Source: Macrococcoides caseolyticum
Lineage (GTDB): Bacteria > Bacillota > Bacilli > Staphylococcales > Staphylococcaceae
DNA length: 64,000 nt
Direction of reading: 5' to 3'
Assembly (NCBI RefSeq): GCF_021366795.1
Contig: NZ_JAHCPS010000001.1
Location: forward strand, 349,102-413,101
The position numbers were made by a program, and so were the translations under genes. A model generated the notes under the pieces. It searched no databases and had not been told where the DNA came from. It worked only from the letters and a program-made list of their open reading frames with translations. Position 1 is the first letter of the stretch; each line of letters starts with the position of its first letter. This document shows, one piece after another, positions 43,446 through 51,716 of the stretch.

Positions 43446-44338
43446 TACTTCCCTTTCAATACTGCGCTTAATGCCCCAATTTCTTCAGGGCCAACCTGGC
43501 AGCATCCGCCGATAATTTTCACGCCAAGTTGTTTCCATTTAACAGCTGCTTCAATCAATGAAATATCATCTTGATCAATCCATACTTTCTCAACTGCATC
43601 GTATTTGCGTCCACCATTAGGATATAAGATTATCGGTTTCTCACTTAACGCAAGCAGTCGTTCTACTGCGCCATCTATCACTTTGACGCTTGTGCAGTTG
43701 ACTCCGAATGCGTGTACATTGTCTATGCCATTGACAACTTCAATGACTTCTTCAATGGGTGTGCCGTCTGATAGGTGTGCACTGTCTTTTAACGTTACAG
43801 ATAGCCAGGCTTCAATGTCTGGATAATCTTCAAGCAATGCTTTTACGGCTTTCACTTCTTCAATGTTTGGTATTGTTTCAAAGGCAAAGACGCGTATGCC
43901 TGCTTCTATCAGTATGTTGAGGCGTTGTATGTGATACTTGATATAATCACTTTGTCGCACTTGATATGCACCTGTATATTCTGATCCGTTGCCGAGCATT
44001 GCGCCGTATGGTCCGAGTGATGCCGCAACGAGTACATTGGAACTTACACTTTGATGTGCGAGTTCAACGGCTTCCTGCAGGTAGCCTTCTGCTTCTCGTT
44101 CTGTGTATCCGGTATTTAGAAATGATTGTACGGCACCCTGATAGGTGTTGGTCAGTATGATTTCAGCACCGTTATCTACAAATGCCTGATGGACTTTAAG
44201 GATAGCTTCCGGGTGTTCTTTAATGAGATGCGTGGACCATAGTTCATGTTTCACGTCATAGCCAAATGCTTCAACGGTTGTTCCAAATCCACCGTCTAGT
44301 AGGGTAATGTCTTGCTCGAGTTTATCGCGTAGCAGCAT
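43445..44338 (-). CDS. mmuM: Homocysteine S-methyltransferase
   Basis: MmuM transfers a methyl group from S-methylmethionine (or S-adenosylmethionine) to homocysteine, making methionine. The protein has 297 residues from the ATG at 44338, which follows GGAG. It shows LDGGFGTTVEAFG, EIILTNTYQG, the zinc-cysteine segment FGVNCTSV and the pair in IIGGCCQVGPEEI near the C-terminus. The gene overlaps the end of mmuP by 17 bases, so the two form a coupled operon controlled by the SAM-I riboswitch upstream of mmuP. Confidence 0.93.
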   Translation of the reverse strand: MLLRDKLEQDITLLDGGFGTTVEAFGYDVKHELWSTHLIKEHPEAILKVHQAFVDNGAEIILTNTYQGAVQSFLNTGYTEREAEGYLQEAVELAHQSVSSNVLVAASLGPYGAMLGNGSEYTGAYQVRQSDYIKYHIQRLNILIEAGIRVFAFETIPNIEEVKAVKALLEDYPDIEAWLSVTLKDSAHLSDGTPIEEVIEVVNGIDNVHAFGVNCTSVKVIDGAVERLLALSEKPIILYPNGGRKYDAVEKVWIDQDDISLIEAAVKWKQLGVKIIGGCCQVGPEEIGALSAVLKGK

Positions 44339-45656
44339 GAAGGCGTTCTCCTTTCTTCGCATAGTAATGTATGAGTCCGACGATAATACAGAATGGTAAG
44401 CCAATCAGTGTAGCGAGGCGTTGGTTCGGGTCAAAGAGTACGCCGATGGTTGATATTAAGCATAATGTAAAGCCTAATACGGGTAATATGTAGGCTTGTT
44501 TACGCGTCACGTGACTTTGTTTTAATTGGTTAAATCGCGCTAAACATATGCTCATCCACACAACAACGACTGCAAATCCTGCAACGGATACAAGCACTAA
44601 ATAGACGGTTTCTGGTGCGATCACGCTTGATAATAGACTCAGTAACGCGCCGACTAAGCTAATGAGCGTTGCATTAACGGGCATGCCGTGTTGATTCAAT
44701 TTTCTCGCAGAACGTATGATGTTATCGCGTTCTGATATGCTCCAGAGCATGCGGCTGCTTGCATATAATCCTGAATTGGCTGCTGATAAGAGTGCTGTTA
44801 ATATCACAAAGTTCATAATGTCGCCTGCATAGGGTATGCCTACACTGTCTAATACAGAGACAAATGGGCTTTCAAGTAAACTTGCTTTGTCGGTCGGGAT
44901 AAGTAATACCATGACAACAATTGTTCCGATAAAGAGTAATGCTAGACGCCATACTGTTGCGCGTATTGTCTTCGGTATTACAGTTTCCGGGTTCTTTGTT
45001 TCACCGGCTGCAATCGCGATAAGTTCTGTTCCACTAAATGCATAATTCACAGCAAGCATGGTCACAAATACACCAAACATGCCATTTGGTACATCTAATA
45101 GCTTGTCTGACTGTGTTACTGGTTTTAAGTCAGACGGTAATACATTAAATAATACAAGTAAGCCAATCACAATAAATGCGATAATCGCGAGTACTTTAAC
45201 AAGTGATAACCAGAATTCTGTTTCTCCGTAAATTTTACTGTTCGTAAAATTAATCGCGACAATAATTACAATAAAGATTAAACTAAACAACCAGACTGGA
45301 AAGTCCGGGAACCACTTCTGAAATAGAATCCCGCCCGCTGTAATCTCAGACCCAAGCGCAATCGTCCAGCATAGCCAGTAACTCCACGCCACAACGTGTC
45401 CAAAAGACGGATGGATATAAATATTAGCATACGTGTGAAACCCACCTATGTCAGGATGACTGACTGCAAGTGCACCCATACATTTCATGACGATATAAAC
45501 AAGCAGTGCGCCCACGATATAACTCACAATCGTTCCGACTGGACCTGCCTGCTGCAATGTGTAACCGGTACTTAAGAATAACCCTGTACCAATCACACCT
45601 CCAAAGCTTAGCATCATTACATGACGCTCTTCTAATCCTCTTCTAAAATTGCTCAT
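44322..45656 (-). CDS. mmuP: S-methylmethionine permease (amino acid permease family)
   Basis: A 444-residue amino acid-polyamine-organocation transporter with about twelve hydrophobic segments. It starts MSNFRRGLEERHVMMLSFGG and continues VIGTGLFLSTGYTLQQAGP, the permease signature; ELIAIAAGETKNPETVIPKT is the second. The start at 45656 was chosen over the ATG six bases upstream because GGAGG is seven bases away. Its partner mmuM and the SAM-I riboswitch upstream indicate S-methylmethionine (or methionine-related) uptake. Confidence 0.9.
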   Translation of the reverse strand: MSNFRRGLEERHVMMLSFGGVIGTGLFLSTGYTLQQAGPVGTIVSYIVGALLVYIVMKCMGALAVSHPDIGGFHTYANIYIHPSFGHVVAWSYWLCWTIALGSEITAGGILFQKWFPDFPVWLFSLIFIVIIVAINFTNSKIYGETEFWLSLVKVLAIIAFIVIGLLVLFNVLPSDLKPVTQSDKLLDVPNGMFGVFVTMLAVNYAFSGTELIAIAAGETKNPETVIPKTIRATVWRLALLFIGTIVVMVLLIPTDKASLLESPFVSVLDSVGIPYAGDIMNFVILTALLSAANSGLYASSRMLWSISERDNIIRSARKLNQHGMPVNATLISLVGALLSLLSSVIAPETVYLVLVSVAGFAVVVVWMSICLARFNQLKQSHVTRKQAYILPVLGFTLCLISTIGVLFDPNQRLATLIGLPFCIIVGLIHYYAKKGERLHAATR

Positions 45657-45670
45657 CTTCATTCCTCCAT

Positions 45671-45811
45671 AAAAAAATACCCCTCCTAAAATAGGAAGGG
45701 TAACTTCGATTTACACTCATATTTCAGGTATCACCTGTTGGAATTAGCACCGTGCTTACGCCGGTTGCTGAGACTTCATAGGGCCAATTCCCTCCATCTC
45801 TCTTTATAAGT
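45671..45811 (-). promoter_or_regulatory. SAM-I (S-box) riboswitch with terminator
   Basis: On the minus strand the aptamer runs from about 45811 to 45715. P1 pairs ACTTATA with TATGAGT. The conserved core has AGAGAGATGGAGGGA, TGGCCCTATGAAGTCTCAGC followed by AACC, and GTGCTAATTCCA. It is followed by a terminator hairpin (TACCCTTCCT / AGGAGGGGTA) with seven T at 45671-45703. High SAM should favour termination and lower expression of mmuP-mmuM. Motif order and spacing fit the S-box throughout. Confidence 0.95.
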
Positions 45812-45921
45812 TATTTAATTGTTATCAATATTATCACTATGAAGACACCTGGTCAATAGAATTCTGAAAGTTCTAATAAAAGATTATGAAACGTCTAATG
45901 CTTGGCTAAACGCGCAAATGA

Positions 45922-46500
45922 TTACGCCCCAAAGAGCAAGCTATCTGCATCTTTTTCAAGCTGTCCACCGACACGTGCAGAAAATGAGATGCGAATTAAT
46001 CGATTCTTCTTGTTAAAGACACCTTCAAAGTAATGTTTCTTAAACTTATAGTTAACGCTTGTTTCACCCGGTTTAAATTGAATTTCACCGTACTTTTTAC
46101 CGTATGTTTTGATAAACTGTTGTTTTGTAATCTTGCCTTTTTTCACGGGCATATCAATTGCATAGACTTTCATTTGATCGTTTAAAATAAACACTGTATC
46201 ATACTTGCGCTGAATATACTTTGACTTGAGTTTAGGGTTCATTAATCCATACTCTAACATCGCTTCAGAAGATTTTTCAAATGCCTCAGGTTTCATCTTA
46301 CCTGCAACAGTGCGTTTGTTCACTGTGACTTTACCGTACTTCACTGCGTTCTTAAATGCTTTTGATGTGACGAATGTGTAATTGCCTCCACTGTAGCCAT
46401 TCCATTTGTAGTAGTAGCTTTGTGCACTTGCCGTTTGTTGTGTGAATGCCAATCCAATCATCATAACGAAAGCCAAAAATAAAAGTTGAATGCGTTTCAT
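45922..46500 (-). CDS. Secreted protein of unknown function
   Basis: An exported protein of 192 residues. The signal peptide is MKRIQLLFLAFVMMIGLAFT with cleavage near TASAQS. The mature part is basic and rich in tyrosine, lysine and glycine (YYYKWNGYSGGNYTFVTSKA; KKGKITKQQFIKTYGKKYGE; VNYKFKKHYFEGVFNKKNRL). Part of it recalls the small secreted proteins on either side. It is monocistronic. Function is unknown. A degraded relative lies at 46528-46605. Confidence 0.75.
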   Translation of the reverse strand: MKRIQLLFLAFVMMIGLAFTQQTASAQSYYYKWNGYSGGNYTFVTSKAFKNAVKYGKVTVNKRTVAGKMKPEAFEKSSEAMLEYGLMNPKLKSKYIQRKYDTVFILNDQMKVYAIDMPVKKGKITKQQFIKTYGKKYGEIQFKPGETSVNYKFKKHYFEGVFNKKNRLIRISFSARVGGQLEKDADSLLFGA

Positions 46501-46527
46501 CGTTCTTCTCCTTTTTTAATATTTTAA

Positions 46528-46605
46528 TTACTGATAATTTAATTCTGTAACAATCCATTTGCCTTTGTTGTATTCACTTGTTGCTTTCAAATGGCCATAT
46601 TTTTC
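46528..46605 (-). pseudogene. C-terminal remnant of a secreted protein gene
   Basis: A 26-codon open stretch, NEKYGHLKATSEYNKGKW then IVTELNYQ, ends at TAA 46530-46528. It resembles the terminal KKNGSKWYVETLSLHKY of the secreted protein at 42853-43404. A stop codon lies immediately upstream and there is no start, so it is best read as the tail of a deleted paralogue. Confidence 0.5.
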
Positions 46606-46688
46606 ATTTTAAGTGCTCCTTGTATTTTTTCACAATTATAATATATTTATACGCATTGATTTGTAATGTTTGTGTAAATTAATACGGT

Positions 46689-47750
46689 TTATTTGTCTTT
46701 TTCATAGGTCACACTATCAACGTAATAGTGTTTACCTGACTTCGCAAATTGAATAGATAAATTTGGGTAGTAGAGCGTTCTTCCGTTTACTTGTTCTCCT
46801 AAGTCATCATCAAAGTAATCTGTCGTATCCACATCGATTGGTCTACCTAATATTTCTTTAATCTTTGCTTCAGGTACTTTGACTTGATGATAACGAAACG
46901 ACATTGTTGTTAACTTAAATTGCTGATCACACTTTGGCGCATTATAATCAAGTTCAACCCAGTTATTTGTACCATAACTACTGATTAAAGTCTGATACCC
47001 TTCATCATCAAAGTATTCATCTGTCATTTCATCTCTATTGGATGTCCCTAATCTTTTAATCACTGTGCTTCTTTGGTCATTCAGTTTGACGCCTTTATAC
47101 TTATATGTCCCTTGCTTCATTGCTTTAAGTGCCTTAGCTGATAAAGCAGTCGGTGTTAATTTCGTGAAGGGTACAAATGTCTCACTGTTATAGTATTCAT
47201 CGATGATGTCCGTATATTTTGCGTGATGCATTGCGATACTTTCTGCAAGAAAACCGTTAGAGATTTCACTGTATTCAGCGTGTAAATAGTTAAAGCTTTC
47301 TATCATCGCTTCATCAATGACCGGTGTTTTATGCGTTGATTGCCCGAGTATGCGCACAAGTTCAGATTGTAGCATTCTCTGTTTACCATTCAATGCCATT
47401 GTGACACCTTTTAATGGTAGTGCACTTTGCTTTAAATGACGCTTCGGTGAGTAGAATATATAGTTATAATCACCGTAACCTGCAAATACACGTGCACCTG
47501 CTTTATCACGGATAATATCAATTGTTTCCGGTTTGCCTAATTTGTTCGTCATTGCCTGGTAGGTTTGATTCAGTTTGACACCACGAAATGCATACGTGCC
47601 CTTTTGTATCTTTTTTAAACTGTTAGGATGTGATATTGATATTGAATGATACGTACGCCCTGGGATATTACACTGATTGACGGTCTTAGCTTCAACATGC
47701 GGGGAATATAAAGCAGATAATAAAAGTGCTGCAATAATCGTTTTCTTCAT
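46689..47750 (-). CDS. Secreted protein with repeated GTY-x-GVKL units
   Basis: An exported protein of 353 residues, with signal peptide MKKTIIAALLLSALYSPHVE and cleavage near VEAK. Two related units are visible: KGTYAFRGVKLNQTYQAMTN with KLGKP (about residues 45-75), and QGTYKYKGVKLNDQRSTVIK with RLGTS (about 215-240); each begins a domain of about 150 residues. A third, shorter unit has KIKEILGRPIDVDTTDYFDD. The same unit occurs once in the protein at 42853-43404. The repeats suggest an internal duplication. Function and binding partner are unknown. Confidence 0.75.
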   Translation of the reverse strand: MKKTIIAALLLSALYSPHVEAKTVNQCNIPGRTYHSISISHPNSLKKIQKGTYAFRGVKLNQTYQAMTNKLGKPETIDIIRDKAGARVFAGYGDYNYIFYSPKRHLKQSALPLKGVTMALNGKQRMLQSELVRILGQSTHKTPVIDEAMIESFNYLHAEYSEISNGFLAESIAMHHAKYTDIIDEYYNSETFVPFTKLTPTALSAKALKAMKQGTYKYKGVKLNDQRSTVIKRLGTSNRDEMTDEYFDDEGYQTLISSYGTNNWVELDYNAPKCDQQFKLTTMSFRYHQVKVPEAKIKEILGRPIDVDTTDYFDDDLGEQVNGRTLYYPNLSIQFAKSGKHYYVDSVTYEKDK

Positions 47751-47948
47751 CGTTGTCTCCTTAAATTGATGGTCTTAATATCAATTTAACCGATTTACAT
47801 ATTTTAGACAATATGTTTATTTCATTATTTAATGTTTAATTTTTATGAATATCTGTCATACAAATATTCAGCCTTTACGTTTTTCATTGTTTTCTCTATT
47901 ATTTATCCTTCATTTAAATGGTATAATAGCCTTCAAAGGAGTGCGAAC

Positions 47949-48311
47949 ATGAACAACAAATTATTTTTTTACGTCTATTTATTTATCATTGCTTTTTTAT
48001 CGATTAATATCTTTAAACATATAACAAGTGGCGCACCTGCTCAAGATTATGTGATTTATGCGTTAATTGCGTTATCATTACTCGGTATTATCTCAGATGA
48101 ATTGATTCAATTATTTTACGGGAAGCGTGCCCCGTTCTTCTTATGTGTTCTTAATAGCGCAATTTATCTTGCGATACTCATATTAAGTATCTATGCGATT
48201 ACCATCAGCAGTAGCTGGTTTGATATTGTATTATACGGTTTATTTATCCCTGCTGCGCTATTACTCATTTATGTGGAAGTGCTCAGATACAAAAAAGCAA
48301 AAAAAGCCTAA
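47949..48311 (+). CDS. Small four-helix membrane protein
   Basis: A 120-residue membrane protein with four hydrophobic segments: LFFYVYLFIIAFLSINIF, YVIYALIALSLLGIIS, FFLCVLNSAIYLAILILSIY and WFDIVLYGLFIPAALLLIYV, with a lysine-rich tail. The start at 47949 was chosen because AAAGGAG lies eight bases upstream; an upstream frame has no ribosome site. It ends at a good terminator. Function is unknown. Confidence 0.7.
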   Translation: MNNKLFFYVYLFIIAFLSINIFKHITSGAPAQDYVIYALIALSLLGIISDELIQLFYGKRAPFFLCVLNSAIYLAILILSIYAITISSSWFDIVLYGLFIPAALLLIYVEVLRYKKAKKA

Positions 48312-48347
48312 GATGGTCTTGATATGCCATCTTAAGCTTTTTTTCAT
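48301..48347 (+). terminator. Terminator of the four-helix membrane protein gene
   Basis: The stem AAAGCCTAAGATGG / CCATCTTAAGCTTT has one mismatch and a 10-base loop, and is followed by seven T. Confidence 0.88.
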
Positions 48348-48376
48348 TTTCAGGTCTCGCTTTGTTGACACCTCTT

Positions 48377-50539
48377 TTATATACTGTTACCTTCATATAC
48401 GACGGTGTTCATCTTCGTTGGTGCAACGATGACAGGCCAGTAGAATGGTGCGCCTTTCCAGCCTTGTTCAACTGCGCCGTTCTGTCTGAGTAACATTATT
48501 GTCGGATGCGTTGTGCCGATTTGATAACTGGCTTTCAGTTCATCCTGTCCATTGTCCGGTCGATCTGAAAAGCGTTCATTGTCCATACGGTATCTTGATA
48601 TATTGCGGTTATCACGTGTGATAATCCAGACGTGTCCGTTATAATGACTTGGTCGTTTGGATAAATAGTTGAGTATCGCGATATATGTCTCTTGTTCAAA
48701 TGAATAGCCTTCTTCCATGACAAGTGTATCTAATATGTCTTTAAGTAGTGGTATGACGTGTTCTATCGGAACAAGGATATGACGATCGTCTTGTGCATTG
48801 CGTTTTACAGCGTGGTCCTTGAGCGTGTTTATTGCTTTATCAAGCTTTCTTATACGGCGCATCATTTCTGTTTTATTTAATGTCTGGAAGCCTACCGGTA
48901 AAAATCGTTTCTTCGCATTTATCGTCATCACTTTCGAGAGTAAGAGTTTATTGGGGTTACACGGGATAATGTCTTGATGTTTGTCCTGCATTAAGAAGGT
49001 GACTACTCCATCATTACGTCCTGTCTTAAATGCTTGTCTTAAGTCTTCGTCAAATTGATGCATGCGTTCCATCACATTGTAAATGCGCGCTGTTGTATAG
49101 AGTCTTGTGACATACATATCTTCAGCCATACGTGCACCATACATGCGGGAATGTTGAAGTACAGTATCCTGCTGAAATTTCTTCGGGTCACGTCCATAAT
49201 AGAATCCAATTAAATTTCCTATCGTAATCCCTCGGTCGAGTATTTGTCCGCCAATAAAGAAATTGAGCGGCGCACGTAATTTCAATTCACCTGCTTGATT
49301 GAGCAATTGATTGACATCTTGTTCTGAATTGACGATGGTAACCAGTAATTCTTCATCTATGAATGCCTGTTTGACACTTTCATACACTGCCTTAATTCCC
49401 GGGAAATACTCTGAAGCTGATGATTGTTTAAAGCCGTTATATGCATTTTCAATTAACGTAAAAAATGCAGATTCGTCTTCTTGTAGTAACTGATAAAGCT
49501 TTGCTTCTATCTTCTTAACAACGTTATACTGCCACACGTGCGCTTTCTTTGTAGTAATCGTATGCATGATAAAGGCATATTTCTTAGGGCGATAACCTGC
49601 TTGTTGCTGTTGTATGTTACGGATCTTACCACCGACGATAAAGTTAATGACTGCACTTCTTAAACCAGCTAACTGCTTTGTTGATAAGATGTACTGTGCT
49701 TTGATTCGGCGATGATCTTCTTTACGTAAGCTATCGAGTTCTGCTTCTGATATTTGTTGATATATAAAGCGCGCCGGATGGTTGTATTTCGATTGTTCAA
49801 AGTAGTACTTACCACCGATATATTGTTTAAATGTTGGGACAAGTACGGTAAATGCAGGCCGCTTCGGCTGATAGCCACGCGCACTTAATACATCACTATT
49901 GGGTTGTAAATAGAGTGAGTACGGTGTTGCTGTCACTTGAAGATAAACAGCATTCGTCAAATTGCGTTTCATTGTATCTAGTCCAGTCGCAATTACTTTC
50001 AGTTCGGTTAAATTCTTTTCACGGTCTTTATCATAAACAACGGATGCATAGTCCGCTTCGTCATCGATCATCATCACGCGTCGTGATTGTAAGACAGGGT
50101 ATTTTTCAAACAAAGCGTGCGTCAGGCGTTCTATATTTTTCTTTTCTTTCTTCGCGACAATGACCATCTTTCTGCTTAATTCAAACTTTCTCAAGTCATC
50201 CGGTAGCTGCATAATGTCATATACTAACAAATCATCTTCATCGATTGCAGTCCTAAATTCATGATTGATTCGTTCATACGTCTGTCGGGCTAATGCATTT
50301 GAATTCTTTGTGAATAGCAGTGCGACGTCAAATGCATTATCAAACGCAAGTGCCATTGCCCCTATAAAGCTACGTGTCTTACCGGATTGAATTCGTCCAA
50401 GAAGCATTCCGGGTTGATTGGCTGTTGTTGATATCGTCATCAAACTTTCAACAGTCTGATGCATCGTTTGTAATTCTTGTTCTGTATAGTGATTTTTATG
50501 AATGAGTAACTTCATAAAGCGTTTCTGTTTTAATTCCAT
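48377..50539 (-). CDS. Z1-domain superfamily 2-type ATPase
   Basis: A 720-residue protein with an N-terminal helicase-like ATPase: Walker A GRIQSGKT at 48-55, Walker B MMIDDEADYAS at 155-164 and LQVTATPYSLYLQP as motif III. The Z1 domain proper is in the second half: FIGGQILDRGITIGNLIGFY, VLQHSRMYGAR, and further helices. AGGAG precedes the ATG. Z1 proteins have been described in restriction-type operons together with MORC/GHKL ATPases, but this copy stands alone. It may be a solitary defence gene or part of a system spread over the region. Confidence 0.85.
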   Translation of the reverse strand: MELKQKRFMKLLIHKNHYTEQELQTMHQTVESLMTISTTANQPGMLLGRIQSGKTRSFIGAMALAFDNAFDVALLFTKNSNALARQTYERINHEFRTAIDEDDLLVYDIMQLPDDLRKFELSRKMVIVAKKEKKNIERLTHALFEKYPVLQSRRVMMIDDEADYASVVYDKDREKNLTELKVIATGLDTMKRNLTNAVYLQVTATPYSLYLQPNSDVLSARGYQPKRPAFTVLVPTFKQYIGGKYYFEQSKYNHPARFIYQQISEAELDSLRKEDHRRIKAQYILSTKQLAGLRSAVINFIVGGKIRNIQQQQAGYRPKKYAFIMHTITTKKAHVWQYNVVKKIEAKLYQLLQEDESAFFTLIENAYNGFKQSSASEYFPGIKAVYESVKQAFIDEELLVTIVNSEQDVNQLLNQAGELKLRAPLNFFIGGQILDRGITIGNLIGFYYGRDPKKFQQDTVLQHSRMYGARMAEDMYVTRLYTTARIYNVMERMHQFDEDLRQAFKTGRNDGVVTFLMQDKHQDIIPCNPNKLLLSKVMTINAKKRFLPVGFQTLNKTEMMRRIRKLDKAINTLKDHAVKRNAQDDRHILVPIEHVIPLLKDILDTLVMEEGYSFEQETYIAILNYLSKRPSHYNGHVWIITRDNRNISRYRMDNERFSDRPDNGQDELKASYQIGTTHPTIMLLRQNGAVEQGWKGAPFYWPVIVAPTKMNTVVYEGNSI

Positions 50540-50648
50540 TATTTTTCTCCTGAATAAAAGCTAGCAGATACTCATTATAACGGATTTACTTGTGTCATGT
50601 AAGACATTAAATGTTATACTATTACAAAACTCATTCCGGAGGTTAATG

Positions 50649-51545
50649 ATGCAGTTTAATCAAAGTATTTCAAGTAGTACAAAGTCACCTAACAACATTC
50701 CGTGGTACGTTACAATCATTATTGCTTTTGCACTTTTCTTTGTCGGTCAAATTTTAGCAAGTTTAATCTTAGTGCCACTCTTTTTAATGGTTTATCCGAC
50801 AGCGACTTTAGATGATTTAACGACAGAACCCCTTGAAACGATTTTTAGTTTATTAACCTTTCCTTTTGTCTTACTACTTTGTCTTCTTATACATCGCTTC
50901 ATTTATCGTCATCCAATGCATGCGCTCGGATTCTTTAAGCATCACGTCATTCAGCGCTATTTAGTTGGAATGGTACTTGGAATGACGATGATTAGCATCA
51001 TATATTTCATTAATCTATTCGCAGGTGCGATGCATAGCACACTTGCATCCAATATCAACTTAGGGTTAATATGCCTATTAATATTTCTCTTTATGATTCA
51101 GGGGTTAACAGAAGAAGTGGTGGCACGTGGTTTTCTAATGAACAAAATCAGTCATCAACTGGGGGTGCCGTTTGGCATTATTATCAATTCGATATTTTTT
51201 TCATTCCTTCATTTTTTAAACCCAAATGTGAGTCTACTTTCTTTTATTAACTTATTCTTAGCCGGTGTTGTGTTCTCACTCCTCTTCTATTGGTCAGATA
51301 ATATTTGGTTGACGGGGGCTGCACATAGTTTCTGGAACATAACGCTTGGTGTATTGATTGGTAACGAGGTGAGTGGACAAAGACTTTCTGCGACACTCCT
51401 TGTAACCGAATCAAACGACACGTTATCCCTCATGAATGGTGGACATTTTGGATTAGAAGGCGGACTTGTCGTGACTGTCGTTTCATTATGTATCATCTGT
51501 CTATTATTAAAATTATGTCTGAATAAATATCACCAGACCAACTAA
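50649..51545 (+). CDS. CPBP-family intramembrane protease
   Basis: A polytopic membrane protein of about 298 residues, with the CPBP (Abi) glutamic-type protease motifs: TEEVVARGFLMNKI (EExxxR), SFLHFLNPN (FxxxH) and AAHSFWNITLG (HxxxN). Around eight hydrophobic segments surround them. Eukaryotic and yeast relatives remove CAAX tails; in Gram-positive bacteria members are linked to bacteriocin immunity and cell-surface processing. Two adjacent ATGs follow GGAGG; 50649 has the better spacing. It ends at a clear terminator. Confidence 0.9.
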   Translation: MQFNQSISSSTKSPNNIPWYVTIIIAFALFFVGQILASLILVPLFLMVYPTATLDDLTTEPLETIFSLLTFPFVLLLCLLIHRFIYRHPMHALGFFKHHVIQRYLVGMVLGMTMISIIYFINLFAGAMHSTLASNINLGLICLLIFLFMIQGLTEEVVARGFLMNKISHQLGVPFGIIINSIFFSFLHFLNPNVSLLSFINLFLAGVVFSLLFYWSDNIWLTGAAHSFWNITLGVLIGNEVSGQRLSATLLVTESNDTLSLMNGGHFGLEGGLVVTVVSLCIICLLLKLCLNKYHQTN

Positions 51546-51572
51546 AAAAAGAGCCTGCCGGCTCTTTTTTTA
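51543..51572. terminator. Terminator after the CPBP protease gene
   Basis: The stem AAAAGAGCC / GGCTCTTTT with a 4-base loop is followed by T7 on the plus strand; on the minus strand it can also stop transcripts from the glycerate kinase gene. Confidence 0.9.
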
Positions 51573-51578
51573 GTCTGG

Positions 51579-51716
51579 TCATTTAATCATATATTTAAAT
51601 TGACCTTTATAGCGATCAAATCCGATGACTATCTTATAGCCATCTTCTTTATTCTTATTATATGTTACTTGTGTCTCATCTACCCTATTAACAACATTTT
51701 TACAGGCTTTATTTTT
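51579..51716 (-). pseudogene. C-terminal gene remnant downstream of glycerate kinase
   Basis: A 45-codon stretch in one frame reads KNKACKNVVNRVDETQVTYN, then KNKEDGYKIVIGFDRYKGQF and KYMIK before TGA at 51581-51579. It looks protein-like but has no start, and its upper end overlaps the glycerate kinase stop. It is probably the tail of a lost gene, perhaps of a small secreted or lipoprotein type. Confidence 0.45.

Noticed and set aside
47832..47948. An N-terminal extension of the four-helix membrane protein
   Set aside because: AAAGGAG placed before the ATG at 47949 decides the start; the extension has no ribosome site.
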